Position numbers and translations under genes: made by a program. The notes beneath the pieces are model-generated. The model saw only the letters and a list, made by a program, of their open reading frames with translations. It was not told the origin of the DNA and made no database searches. A stretch of 64,000 nucleotides of DNA from Bacteroidota bacterium (GTDB lineage: Bacteria > Bacteroidota > Rhodothermia > JANXDC01), in contig AP024675.1 in NCBI GenBank assembly GCA_025998875.1, forward strand, positions 372,001-436,000. The letters are read 5' to 3'. Each line of letters starts with the position of its first letter. The stretch's first letter is position 1. Positions 26,575 through 34,890 of the stretch are shown here, piece after piece.

Positions 26575-27227
26575 GAAACCGGCTCCAGAAGCGCATACCG
26601 CCTCAACACCGGCGAAATCCGATAGCGCGGCTCTCCCAGATCCATGAAGAGGGCCTCCAGAACGGTCATCACGTTTCGGGCTCCCAGCTGTCGCATCCAG
26701 GCAAAGGGCCCCCGGGGGTAGTTGGTGCCCAGCTCCATGGCCACATCGACCTCCTCGGGAGCGGCTACCTGCTCCTGTACAGCCGTACAGGCCTCGTTGA
26801 TCAGAGCGCAGAGCATGCGCGGCAGCACCCCTCCGATCCGGTCTGCCACCCATTGCGGGGTTTTTCCGGATCCACGACAGAGCGCCTCGACCCGCGCCTC
26901 CACCTCCGGGCTTGTCAGCTCCGTACGCACCAACTCCAGCTGTTCCAGGCGCAGCAATCCCGGAAGCAGATGCAACCCCACGACTCGATCCGGATACGGA
27001 GAACGCAGCGCGCACTCCAGCGCGAGCACCGTAGTCGCGTTGACCAGCCGAATGGCCCGGTTTTCCGGCAGACGTTCCCAGCGGGAACGGAGCGCATCGG
27101 GCTCCAGATCGAGCACCACGATCCAGTCGGCCTCATCCGGGGCCGACACGGTAGGAAGGGGAAACTGCTCCTGGAATTCGAGCACAAGCTCCGGGGGTCC
27201 TGCCACCCAGATGGCCTGGCCATTCAT
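26550..27227 (-). CDS. 3-hydroxyacyl-CoA dehydrogenase-like protein, reduced N-terminus
   Basis: A 225-residue protein whose C-terminal half (PRMLCALINEACTAVQEQVAAPEEVDVAMELGTNYPRGPFAW) matches the C-terminal domain of 3-hydroxyacyl-CoA dehydrogenases. The N-terminal half looks like a shrunken Rossmann domain (IWVAGPPELVLEF, without GxGxxG), so NAD binding and catalysis are doubtful. It is translationally coupled (ATGA) to the full-length dehydrogenase upstream, so it may be a partner or stabilising subunit. It overlaps fliA at its 3' end. Confidence 0.8.
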   Translation of the reverse strand: MNGQAIWVAGPPELVLEFQEQFPLPTVSAPDEADWIVVLDLEPDALRSRWERLPENRAIRLVNATTVLALECALRSPYPDRVVGLHLLPGLLRLEQLELVRTELTSPEVEARVEALCRGSGKTPQWVADRIGGVLPRMLCALINEACTAVQEQVAAPEEVDVAMELGTNYPRGPFAWMRQLGARNVMTVLEALFMDLGEPRYRISPVLRRYALLEPVSQGEARTR

Positions 27228-28126
27228 GCCTCCTTCTCCCCCTGTGCATCCGGATACGTATAAAATCCCCTTCCGCTCTTGCGTCCCAGCAAGCCGGCCT
27301 GCACCATACGGTGCTGGATGAGATGGGGCTGATAGCGGGGTTCGTGGAAGTAGGCGTTGTAGACGGATTTCGTCACGGCCAGATTCACATCGATTCCGAT
27401 CAGGTCCATAAGCTCAAAGGGGCCCATCCGGAAGCCGGCCGCCCGCACGAGGCGATCGACCTGCTCGACGGTGGCGATGCCCTCTCCCACGATGCGCAGA
27501 GCCTCTCCATAGAAAGGCCGGGCTACGCGGTTGACGAGAAAACCGGGCGTGTCCTGAACCACCACGGGCACCTTGCCCATGCGCTCGGCCAGCGCCCGAG
27601 TACAGGCGATCGTCTCCGGAGCGGTCAGGTGTCCCCGAACCACTTCGACCAGCTTCATCGCATAGGCGGGGTTGAAGAAATGCATGCCCACGACGAGCTC
27701 GGGCCGTCGGGTGGCCGCGGCGATTCCCGTGATGGGGAGCGAGGAGGTATTGGAGGCCAGGATCACGTCCGGCTGACAGGTTCGATCCAGGTTTTCGAAG
27801 AGCGCCTGCTTGACCTCGAACTGTTCGATGATGGCCTCGATGACAAAATCCACCTCCTCCATGCGGGAGAAGTGGGTGGTGACCTCGAACCGCTCCAGGG
27901 CACCGCGCACCCCCTCGGGGTCCAGCTTGCCGCGCTCGGCAGCCTGTTGCAGGTTGCGCTCCACGATCTGGGCGGCCTGCTGTACCTGGGAGGGCTTTAG
28001 ATCATAGAGCAGGACGCGATAGCCGGCCATCAGGGCTACCTGGGCGATACCGGAGCCCATGGTGCCGGCTCCCACGATGCCGATCTTCTCAATGGATTCC
28101 AGAGGACGCGGAACGGACATGCTCAC
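27224..28126 (-). CDS. 3-hydroxybutyryl/3-hydroxyacyl-CoA dehydrogenase
   Basis: A 300-residue NAD-dependent enzyme that oxidises L-3-hydroxyacyl-CoA to 3-ketoacyl-CoA. The Rossmann motif is GAGTMGSGIAQ (about residues 19-29), the catalytic His is in VVGMHFFNPA, and the conserved QDTPGFLVNR and GRKSGRGFYTY segments are present. Length fits the Hbd/PaaH class. It overlaps the upstream PaaG-like gene and the downstream dehydrogenase-like gene by four bases each, so the three are translated together. Probably part of beta-oxidation or phenylacetate breakdown; reverse use in butyrate synthesis is less likely here. Confidence 0.94.
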   Translation of the reverse strand: MSMSVPRPLESIEKIGIVGAGTMGSGIAQVALMAGYRVLLYDLKPSQVQQAAQIVERNLQQAAERGKLDPEGVRGALERFEVTTHFSRMEEVDFVIEAIIEQFEVKQALFENLDRTCQPDVILASNTSSLPITGIAAATRRPELVVGMHFFNPAYAMKLVEVVRGHLTAPETIACTRALAERMGKVPVVVQDTPGFLVNRVARPFYGEALRIVGEGIATVEQVDRLVRAAGFRMGPFELMDLIGIDVNLAVTKSVYNAYFHEPRYQPHLIQHRMVQAGLLGRKSGRGFYTYPDAQGEKEA

Positions 28127-28911
28127 CGACCCTTGAAGACCGGGGCGCGTTTTTCCCGAAATGCGGCAACCCCTTCCCGATAATCCTCCGTGCGGCCGGC
28201 AATCTCCTGGCAGTACTGCTCATACTGCAGCATCTCCTCCAGCGAGGCCCAGGTGGCCTTCTGGAGCAGACGCTTGGTAAGGGCCAGCGCGCGGGGGGGC
28301 AGTGTCGCATAACGACGAGCCCAGGCGAGGGCCTCCTCTCGAAGCCGATCATCCGGCACCACGCGGTTGACCAGCCCCAGGTGCAGGGCTTCCTGAGCGG
28401 AGATGCGCTCCCCGAGCGTGGCGATCTCAAAAGCCCGCGCGTAGCCGAGTAGATGTACGAGGAAAAAGCTCGACCCGGAGTCCGGCACCAGCCCGATGCG
28501 CACAAAGGCCTGCACGAAGAAGGCCGACTCGGCAGCCAGGCGCACATCGCAGGCCAACGCCAGGCTCATCCCCGCCCCCGCGGCGGCTCCGTTGACCGCC
28601 GCGATCACGGGGAAGGGGAGCGCCCGCAGACGACGAATGATGGGATTGTAACGCTCCTCCAGGGAACGCCCCAGGGAGCGTTCCTGGGCCGGATCGATGC
28701 TCTTCAGATCCTGTCCGGCACAGAAGCCCCTGCCCGCGCCCGTGAGCACAAGGGCGCGAAGGCCTTCCTGCCGCTCCAGGTCGCGGAGCAGCTGCTGGAG
28801 CTCACGCGTGAGCGTCTCGTCAAAGGCGTTGAGCTGCTCCGGACGGTTGAGCTCCAGCCACCCAACGCCCGGCTCCGGCTCCTCATAGCGCAGCGTTTCG
28901 TAGGCCGCCAC
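28123..28911 (-). CDS. paaG: Enoyl-CoA hydratase/isomerase, PaaG-like
   Basis: A 262-residue crotonase-fold enzyme. The oxyanion-hole motif is GRGFCAGQDL, and VPDSGSSFFL carries the Asp at the position used by PaaG-type isomerases instead of the second Glu of hydratases. The C-terminus TEDYREGVAAFREKRAPVFKGR is typical of PaaG. PaaG isomerises the epoxide of phenylacetyl-CoA or enoyl-CoA double bonds. No epoxidase (paaABC) genes occur in the window, so a role in unsaturated fatty acid breakdown is equally possible. It lies in an operon with Hbd and two other genes. Confidence 0.85.
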   Translation of the reverse strand: MAAYETLRYEEPEPGVGWLELNRPEQLNAFDETLTRELQQLLRDLERQEGLRALVLTGAGRGFCAGQDLKSIDPAQERSLGRSLEERYNPIIRRLRALPFPVIAAVNGAAAGAGMSLALACDVRLAAESAFFVQAFVRIGLVPDSGSSFFLVHLLGYARAFEIATLGERISAQEALHLGLVNRVVPDDRLREEALAWARRYATLPPRALALTKRLLQKATWASLEEMLQYEQYCQEIAGRTEDYREGVAAFREKRAPVFKGR

Positions 28912-28926
28912 AGCGAAGATCCCGGC

Positions 28927-29313
28927 TTACCAGCGGTCCTCTTCGTCGTAATCGTCGTAATCGTCGAAGTCTTCGAAGTCCTCCTCCTCCTCATCGAGGC
29001 CGTAGTCATAATCATACTGGCTCAGATCGATACCCAGCTCGTCGGGATCGATCAGGCCCTCCTCGGCCAGGATGACGGGGACTTCGTCCACCGCATCGTA
29101 GAGGTCCTCTGGCACGCGGTTGTAGATCTCGTCCATCCCCTCCTCGCTGACGATGTAGTGGAGGATGGCCTCGAACTTGTGTCCCTCGGCCAGCAGGGGT
29201 TCGATCTCGACGCGGAAGCTATCGAGATCGAATCCCCCCGTGTTGCGGATGACCGTGGCCACGGCCTCGGCGGCCTCTTCCTTTACGCGATCGGGAAGAT
29301 CGATCTCGGACAT
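28927..29313 (-). CDS. Acidic protein of unknown function in beta-oxidation operon
   Basis: A 128-residue protein with an ordered, Glu- and Asp-containing N-terminal part (about residues 1-95) and a low-complexity tail of Asp, Glu, Tyr and Phe ending DDYDEEDRW. There is no signal peptide or membrane helix. I do not recognise the family. It lies between the enoyl-CoA hydratase and PaaG-like genes with 15- to 21-base gaps, all on the minus strand, so it should be co-expressed. The acidic tail could act as a chaperone-like or protein-binding arm, but nothing confirms this. Confidence 0.8.
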   Translation of the reverse strand: MSEIDLPDRVKEEAAEAVATVIRNTGGFDLDSFRVEIEPLLAEGHKFEAILHYIVSEEGMDEIYNRVPEDLYDAVDEVPVILAEEGLIDPDELGIDLSQYDYDYGLDEEEEDFEDFDDYDDYDEEDRW

Positions 29314-29334
29314 ATATCCCTCCAGTGTGGCTAT

Positions 29335-30114
29335 TTACTGTCCTTTCCATACAGGCGGGCGCTTTTCCAAGAAGGCCCGCATACCCTCTTTTTGATCCTC
29401 GGTGGCGAAGAGCAAATAGAAGTTTTTGCGCTCAAACTCCAGCCCCGCGCTCAGCGGCAATTCAAAGGCTTTGAGCACGGCCTCCTTGGCCAGGCGCACG
29501 GCCAAGGGGGGGCGCGCGGCCACCTCGCGGGCCAACTTTAACGCCTCATCGAGATAAAGTTCCACCGGCACAACCCGATTTACCAGTCCAGCCAGCCGGG
29601 CCTCTTCGGCCGTGATCATACGGCCCGTGAGTACCATCTCCATGGCGCGGGCCTTGCCGATGGCGCGCGTAAGCCGCTGCGTGCCACCTGCCCCGGGCAT
29701 GACGCCGATATTGATCTCCGGCTGCCCGAATCGGGCCGTCTCGCTGGCCACGATCATATCGCAGCTCATCGCCAGCTCGCATCCTCCGCCCAGCGCGTAT
29801 CCGCTGACCGCGGCGATCAACGGCTTGCGAATGCGCTTGATGCGGTCCCACTTCTGAAATTGATCCACCAGCACCATGCGCACCACGGAGGCGTCGGCCA
29901 TCTGGGTGATATCCGCCCCGGCGGCGAAGGCGCGTTCGTTGCCCGTGAGCACGATCGCCCGCACCCCCGGATCCGCATCCAGCTCTTCAAGCGCCCCAAC
30001 GAGTTCCTCCATGAGCTCCAGGCTCAGGGCGTTGAGCACTTCCGGCCGGTTCAGGCGCACAAGCGCCACCCCGTCGTCGGGGAACCGCTCCAGGAGGAGA
30101 AACCGATACGCCAT
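29335..30114 (-). CDS. Enoyl-CoA hydratase
   Basis: A 259-residue crotonase-fold enzyme that hydrates trans-2-enoyl-CoA to L-3-hydroxyacyl-CoA. Both catalytic glutamates are in place: one in GGGCELAMSCD and one in GQPEINIGVMPGAGGTQRL. The oxyanion-hole region is ERAFAAGADI. The ATG at 30114 starts right before MAYRFLLLE; the open frame to 30318 upstream is not protein-like. It heads a minus-strand run with the acidic protein, PaaG-like and two dehydrogenase-like genes, which supplies consecutive steps of beta-oxidation. No thiolase is in the window. Confidence 0.94.
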   Translation of the reverse strand: MAYRFLLLERFPDDGVALVRLNRPEVLNALSLELMEELVGALEELDADPGVRAIVLTGNERAFAAGADITQMADASVVRMVLVDQFQKWDRIKRIRKPLIAAVSGYALGGGCELAMSCDMIVASETARFGQPEINIGVMPGAGGTQRLTRAIGKARAMEMVLTGRMITAEEARLAGLVNRVVPVELYLDEALKLAREVAARPPLAVRLAKEAVLKAFELPLSAGLEFERKNFYLLFATEDQKEGMRAFLEKRPPVWKGQ

Positions 30115-30365
30115 AGCATGCCTCGCGCAACGCCGCAATGATACATGCACCTGTTCTTCGGCGCAAGTGGGCTCGGCGGGCTCTGCGGTCCAGCAAGCCG
30201 GATCCTCCCCCAGAGCCCCGCCCCATGGACGGGCAAGGCGGCTTATGAGCCGGCACCGTTTCTGCCCTGCCCGGTCAGCCCGGCTCCCCACCTCCGGGAC
30301 CTTCACCTTGCCGGTCAACCGGCGCCTTGTCCAAATTGTCTTGACAGGAACCCGTGTGCCGAATT

Positions 30366-30935
30366 ATGGCACTTCTGCGCTCGCTTTGTGCCCCTTTCGG
30401 CCTGCTGGTTTTTCTGGGATGCGGTCTGTTTCAGACCCGCCCCCCGGAAGATCCCTTCGCGGACTCCGGAGGATACCGCCCCCCGGAAACGCCGGAGATC
30501 GCGCTGGAAAACCTGCAGTATGCCATCTCCCAGCTCAACACGCAGAACTATCTGCGGGGGCTTTCGAGCGCTTTTCGCTACACGCCTTCCGCCCCGGCGC
30601 TGTCCCGCAACCCCACGCTCTGGGGGGGATGGGGCCTGGAGCAAGAGGCGGCCTACGTGCAGAACCTCCGGCTGAGCGCCGGAGATCAGAGCGGGCATCG
30701 GCTCAGCCTGAGCGAACGCCGGGACGATCCCGGCTCGGATCGGTACGTAATCACGGCCCGCTACAGCTTGCTCATACAGCATCGACGCCCGGACGTGCCC
30801 ACCGTGGCCGAGGGACGGCTGAGCCTGTTGCTGGTGCGAGAAAACGACGGATTGTGGCGCATACGGGAATGGACGGATACGGCGCTGGAGGACCGGTTTT
30901 CCTGGAGCGACCTGCGCGCAGCGTTCGCCCGATAA
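30366..30935 (+). CDS. Lipoprotein of unknown function (first of a pair)
   Basis: A 189-residue lipoprotein: the lipobox VFLGC follows a short hydrophobic stretch. A GTG at 30354 is a possible alternative start. After a Pro-rich linker the sequence (PEIALENLQYAISQLNTQNYLRGLSSAFRYTP... ending ENDGLWRIREWTD) resembles small NTF2-like, cone-shaped domains. The next gene encodes a similar protein and starts at this stop codon, so the two may act together. The gene is divergent from the beta-oxidation operon across 251 bases with no certain promoter. Function is not known. Confidence 0.78.
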   Translation: MALLRSLCAPFGLLVFLGCGLFQTRPPEDPFADSGGYRPPETPEIALENLQYAISQLNTQNYLRGLSSAFRYTPSAPALSRNPTLWGGWGLEQEAAYVQNLRLSAGDQSGHRLSLSERRDDPGSDRYVITARYSLLIQHRRPDVPTVAEGRLSLLLVRENDGLWRIREWTDTALEDRFSWSDLRAAFAR

Positions 30936-31432
30936 GGCTATCCCCGATCCTGACGCTGCCGATCCTGTTGCTCGCCTGCCTGAATCCCTTCGCCCCGGCT
31001 TACCGGGCAGGGGATCCGTCCGAGGATCTGCTCGGGGATCCCCGCACCATCGAGGGTTTCTTTACCCGCTTTCGCAACGCCTATGAACTGCGGGATATTC
31101 GCCTCTATGAGGCGCTTCTGGACTCCGACTTCGTCTTCATTTACTACGATTTCGACACGGGGACGGAGCGCACCTGGGGGTTCAGCACCGAGCTGAAGAC
31201 CACCGGAGGGCTCTTCCAGGCCGCCGAAAACCTGCGTTTGAGCTGGCGCCAGATCCTGCAACTGCAGGAAGACAGCCTCCAGGCCCGGGTCGTACGCCAG
31301 TTTACGCTTACCGTCCTCCTGCGCCAGGGAGACGTGTTCCGGGGCGAGGGCAACGTCAACTTCACCCTGCGGCGCCCCCATAAGCAGGCTCCCTGGCGGT
31401 TGCTGCGCTGGCGCGATGAGTCCCAGTTCTGA
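30932..31432 (+). CDS. Second lipoprotein of a pair, apparent ATA start
   Basis: The frame encodes a lipoprotein with the lipobox LLLAC and a mature part like the preceding protein ([36 protein letters not shown]..., ending [10 protein letters not shown]), again NTF2-like in appearance. There is no ATG, GTG or TTG at the natural start. ATA at 30932, overlapping the TAA of the upstream gene, would give [15 protein letters not shown], a perfect signal peptide. The nearest in-frame ATG, near 30,868, would add 20 unlikely residues inside the first gene. I infer a rare ATA start or a mutated ATG; about 166 residues. The coding call is firm, the start is not. Confidence 0.7.
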   Translation: MRLSPILTLPILLLACLNPFAPAYRAGDPSEDLLGDPRTIEGFFTRFRNAYELRDIRLYEALLDSDFVFIYYDFDTGTERTWGFSTELKTTGGLFQAAENLRLSWRQILQLQEDSLQARVVRQFTLTVLLRQGDVFRGEGNVNFTLRRPHKQAPWRLLRWRDESQF

Positions 31433-31465
31433 GACATTCGCCTGGACAAATCCCGCCAAACGGGC

Positions 31466-31474
31466 TATCTTTTG
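31466..31474 (+). promoter_or_regulatory. -7-like element before ruvB
   Basis: TATCTTTTG resembles TAnnTTTG with one extra T and ends eight bases before the ruvB ATG, so the transcript would have almost no leader. Confidence 0.4.
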
Positions 31475-31481
31475 CCGTCTT

Positions 31482-32498
31482 ATGGCGCATGAACGGCTCA
31501 CCGATCCCTTCTCGGTGGATCGCGATTTCGAGGCGCGGCTCCGCCCCCTGCGCTTTACGGAGTTCTTCGGCCAGGAGCGGGTGCTGGAAAACCTGCGTGT
31601 TTTCGTGGAGGCCGCTCGCGCCCGCCGCGAGCCGCTGGACCATGTTCTGCTCATCGGTCCACCGGGACTGGGCAAGACCACGCTGGCGCACGTAATCGCC
31701 CACGAGATGGGGGCGCGCCTGCTGGTCACCTCCGGCCCCGTGCTGGTCAAACCCGCCGATCTGGCCGGCGTGCTAACCGGACTGGAGGCCGGAGACGTGC
31801 TCTTCATCGACGAGATCCACCGGTTGCACCCCGTCGTGGAGGAATACCTCTACAGCGCCATGGAGGATTACCGCATCGACATCCTGCTCGATTCCGGCCC
31901 CCACGCGCGGACGGTGCAGCTGGCCCTGGAGCCGTTCACCCTGGTGGGGGCCACCACCCGGGCCGGGTTGCTGAGCGCCCCGCTCCGGGCCCGCTTCGGG
32001 ATCCAGTTCCGGCTCGAATACTACACGGTCGAAGTTCTGGAGCGCATCCTGGAGCGATCAGCCCGGATCCTGGACGTGGAGCTGGATCCGGCGGGGGCCT
32101 TCGAGATCGCCCGGCGCAGTCGCGGCACCCCGCGCATCGCCAACCGGCTGCTGCGCCGAACCCGCGACTTCGCCCAGGTCCGCGGAGACGGCCGCATCTC
32201 GGCCGACATCGCCCGCTACGCGCTGGAGGCCCTGGAGGTAGACGAGGAGGGCCTCGATGAGATGGATCAGCGTCTGCTTCGCACGCTTATCGAGCGTTTC
32301 CGCGGAGGGCCCGCGGGCCTGAACGCGCTGGCGGCCGTCTTAAACGAGGATCCGGGCACGCTGGAAGAGGTCTACGAACCCTACCTGCTGCGGGAGGGGT
32401 TTCTGGAGCGTACCCCTCGAGGGCGGGTGGCAACGGCCAGGGCGTATCGCCATTTCGGTCTTCCCCCACCGATGCACTCCCAGACCAGCCTGTTCTGA
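31482..32498 (+). CDS. ruvB: Holliday junction branch-migration ATPase RuvB
   Basis: A 338-residue RuvB of normal length. Walker A is GPPGLGKTT (residues 59-67), Walker B is LFIDEIHRL, and sensor segments [19 protein letters not shown] and the C-terminal winged helix ([23 protein letters not shown]) are present. RuvB hexamers pump DNA through RuvA-bound four-way junctions in recombination repair. The open frame begins earlier (31416), but homology and the ATG at 31482 fix the start. It follows two lipoproteins and precedes a prenyl synthase, a neighbourhood without functional link. RuvA and RuvC are not in the window. Confidence 0.98.
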   Translation: MAHERLTDPFSVDRDFEARLRPLRFTEFFGQERVLENLRVFVEAARARREPLDHVLLIGPPGLGKTTLAHVIAHEMGARLLVTSGPVLVKPADLAGVLTGLEAGDVLFIDEIHRLHPVVEEYLYSAMEDYRIDILLDSGPHARTVQLALEPFTLVGATTRAGLLSAPLRARFGIQFRLEYYTVEVLERILERSARILDVELDPAGAFEIARRSRGTPRIANRLLRRTRDFAQVRGDGRISADIARYALEALEVDEEGLDEMDQRLLRTLIERFRGGPAGLNALAAVLNEDPGTLEEVYEPYLLREGFLERTPRGRVATARAYRHFGLPPPMHSQTSLF

Positions 32499-32503
32499 AC
32501 GCC

Positions 32504-33481
32504 ATGTCATCCCGCGCATACCTGCAGAACCTGCAGGAGCAGATCGAATCCTATCTGCGCCGGGCTATCCCCCGGGGAGATGTCGAGGCGCTCTACGAAC
32601 CAGCCCGCTACGTGCTGGAGGCCGGCGGCAAACGGCTTCGCCCCCTGCTCGTGCTCCTGGCCTGCGAAGCGCACGGGGGACGGGCCGGGGATGCGCTTCC
32701 GGCCGCTGCCGCCGTGGAGCTCTTTCACAGCTTCACGCTGGTACACGACGATATCATGGACCACTCCGAGACCCGTCGAGGTCGCCCCACGGTACATATG
32801 CGCTGGGGAGCGGAGGCGGCCATCCTGGCCGGCGACCTGCTGATGGGCCTGAGCTACTTTGAACTCAGCCGCGCCGCCGTGGCGGACGTGCGGCCCCTGA
32901 TCGGCTGCCTGCACCTGACCATGCTGCGCCTCTGCGAGGGGCAGATGCTCGACAAGACCTATGAAAGCCGACAGGACGTCTCCATTGCCGAGTACTGGGA
33001 GATGGTCGATCGCAAAACGGGCGCGCTGCTGGCCGGCGCCCTGGAAATCGGGGCTCGTATCGGGGGGGCTTCGGAGGCGGACCTGGAAGGTATGCGGCAG
33101 ATGGGATGGGCGCTGGGCCGGGCCTTTCAGCTGCAGGACGACTATCTGGACCTGATGGCCGATCCCCGCACGTGGGGGAAACCCATCGGACAGGATATCC
33201 TGGAGGGCAAACGAACCTACCTGCTCCTGGCCGCTCTGGAGCGCGCCCGAGGGGCGTCGGATCGAGCTCTACTGGATCGCATTCTGGGGCGCCGGAGCGG
33301 GCCGGAAGATGTGACGGCGGCACGGGAGCTCTACGCCCGTCTGGGCGTGCTCCGGGAGGCCGAGGCGCTCATCAGGGCCTATTACGCCGAGGCCCGCTCC
33401 ATGCTACAGGCCCTTCCCCCTTCGCCGGCCCGTGACGGACTGGAGGCGGTCATGGAGGAGCTCTCCGGCCGGTTGCGCTGA
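32504..33481 (+). CDS. Polyprenyl (trans-isoprenyl) diphosphate synthase
   Basis: A 325-residue trans-prenyltransferase that adds isopentenyl diphosphate units to an allylic primer. Both Asp-rich motifs are present: LVHDDIMDHS (first DDxxD) and FQLQDDYLDL (second), with GGKRLRP and EGKRTYLL also conserved. Two non-bulky residues precede the first motif, so the chain may be longer than farnesyl; the product (geranylgeranyl, octaprenyl for menaquinone, or a carotenoid precursor) cannot be settled. It starts five bases after ruvB and may share its transcript. Confidence 0.93.
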   Translation: MSSRAYLQNLQEQIESYLRRAIPRGDVEALYEPARYVLEAGGKRLRPLLVLLACEAHGGRAGDALPAAAAVELFHSFTLVHDDIMDHSETRRGRPTVHMRWGAEAAILAGDLLMGLSYFELSRAAVADVRPLIGCLHLTMLRLCEGQMLDKTYESRQDVSIAEYWEMVDRKTGALLAGALEIGARIGGASEADLEGMRQMGWALGRAFQLQDDYLDLMADPRTWGKPIGQDILEGKRTYLLLAALERARGASDRALLDRILGRRSGPEDVTAARELYARLGVLREAEALIRAYYAEARSMLQALPPSPARDGLEAVMEELSGRLR

Positions 33482-33603
33482 GGGGGTAGCCAGTCCGGTC
33501 CGGCCTCGTAGAAGAACGCTTTTCGGTGCCTTCTGCGCGACTCCATCCGCCAGAGCAGGAGGACGCCCGCGTAAGCGATGCCGAGCAAAACCCAGAACCC
33601 CAT
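33382..33603 (-). CDS. Possible small membrane protein
   Basis: A 73-codon minus-strand frame begins MGFWVLLGIAYAGVLLLW, a convincing membrane helix, then a basic stretch RRRHRKAFFYEAG. Its last third overlaps the prenyl synthase end in antisense and is low complexity, so only the first 40 residues look real. No good ribosome site. It lies between a permease gene and the convergent synthase. It may be a real short membrane protein or chance. Confidence 0.3.
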   Translation of the reverse strand: MGFWVLLGIAYAGVLLLWRMESRRRHRKAFFYEAGPDWLPPQRNRPESSSMTASSPSRAGEGGRACSMERASA

Positions 33604-33642
33604 CGACGTCTCTCAACACGCCACGGCGCCGTTCTGTTCCCC

Positions 33643-34890
33643 TCACTCATAGCGCAACGCCTGCGCCGGCCAGATGCGCCCGGCCCGCCAGGCCGGATAT
33701 CCCGCCGCCAGCAGGCAGAGCACCCAGGCGCCCAGCACCACCACGGCCACATCCATCCACTCCACCCGCACGGGATAGGCATCGATCAAAAACGCCTCCC
33801 CTCCCCGGAGGCGTACCAGCCCGTAGCGGCGCTGCAGTTCACAGAGCCCCAACCCCATGAGCAGCCCCATCCCACTGCCCACAAGGCCGATCCAGAATCC
33901 GGCATACAGAAACAGGCGCCGCACCTGAGCCCGTGTGGCCCCCATGGCCATGAGCGCGCCGATCTCACGGCGCTTTTCCAGTACCAGCATGGTGAGCGAG
34001 CCCAGGATATTGAGCGCGGCCACCCCGATAATGAGAGACAGGATCACATAGGCCGCCCATTTCTCCAGCGCCATGACCTCATAGAGCGTGCGCTGAAGAT
34101 CATACCACGTCTGCACGCGGACCGGCTCCCCCTGAAGACGCTCCTGTAGCCATCGACGCACCCGCTCGGCCTGATCCGGATCCCGCAAGCGCAGCTCGAT
34201 GCCGGAAGCCTCTCCGTCGGCGAACCCGAGCAGCGCTTGCGCCCCCTGGAGGGAGGTGAAAACGCGACTCTGATCCAGGACGCGGTAGATCTCATACAGA
34301 CCCGAGACGCGAAAAGCCTGCAGGGTGGGCCAGTGCCACCCCTGCAGGGCCGCGTTGAAACCACTGGCGCTGAGCAAAAAGACGGTATCACCCTGAAAAA
34401 ACCCCAGCTCGGAAGCCAGGCTTAACCCCACCAGAAGGGGCGGCAGTTGCCCCGGCCCTGTGGGCCCCGTTTTCGGCGAAAAAAGCCCCCTCAGCTCCCC
34501 TGTCCGGCTCGGAGCGAGCATGGGCGGAAGAGAGTCAAGCCCGCGCACAAAAACCACCCGTCCCGATCGCGACCCGTAAAGCAGGAGCGCTTTGCCCTCC
34601 ACATAGGGACTGACCTGAAGCACATCTGGGCCCCCCCGGGCCAACTCGATCCAGCGGGAAAGCGCCTGCAGACGCGCCCCATGCGCCGGTACCAGACGCA
34701 CGTGGGGGTCGAATCCCAGCAGCAGATCCCGCACAAGCCCGTAGAAACCATTGAAGACAGAGAGCACCACGATGAGCAAGGTCACCCCGATACTCACCCC
34801 CAGCACGGAGATGGCGCTCAGCACAGAGATAAAACGCCATCGCCGCCGGCCGAGCAGATAACGACGCGCCACAAGAGCCAGAGCGTTCAC
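33643..34890 (-). CDS. FtsX-like ABC permease, LolC/LolE type
   Basis: A 415-residue inner-membrane permease with the four-helix MacB/FtsX layout: one N-terminal helix (about residues 20-42), a periplasmic domain of about 220 residues, and three C-terminal helices from about residue 270. The start MNALALVARRYLLGRRRWRFISVLSAISVLGVSIGVTLLIVVLSVFNGF is typical of LolC/E, which extract lipoproteins from the inner membrane for transport to the outer membrane. The partner ATPase LolD is not nearby. It overlaps the YbbR-like gene by four bases. Confidence 0.9.
   Translation of the reverse strand: MNALALVARRYLLGRRRWRFISVLSAISVLGVSIGVTLLIVVLSVFNGFYGLVRDLLLGFDPHVRLVPAHGARLQALSRWIELARGGPDVLQVSPYVEGKALLLYGSRSGRVVFVRGLDSLPPMLAPSRTGELRGLFSPKTGPTGPGQLPPLLVGLSLASELGFFQGDTVFLLSASGFNAALQGWHWPTLQAFRVSGLYEIYRVLDQSRVFTSLQGAQALLGFADGEASGIELRLRDPDQAERVRRWLQERLQGEPVRVQTWYDLQRTLYEVMALEKWAAYVILSLIIGVAALNILGSLTMLVLEKRREIGALMAMGATRAQVRRLFLYAGFWIGLVGSGMGLLMGLGLCELQRRYGLVRLRGGEAFLIDAYPVRVEWMDVAVVVLGAWVLCLLAAGYPAWRAGRIWPAQALRYE

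Noticed and set aside
30336-30366. TTGACA before the lipoprotein at 30366 as a promoter
   Set aside because: The predicted start of transcription would fall inside the coding region.
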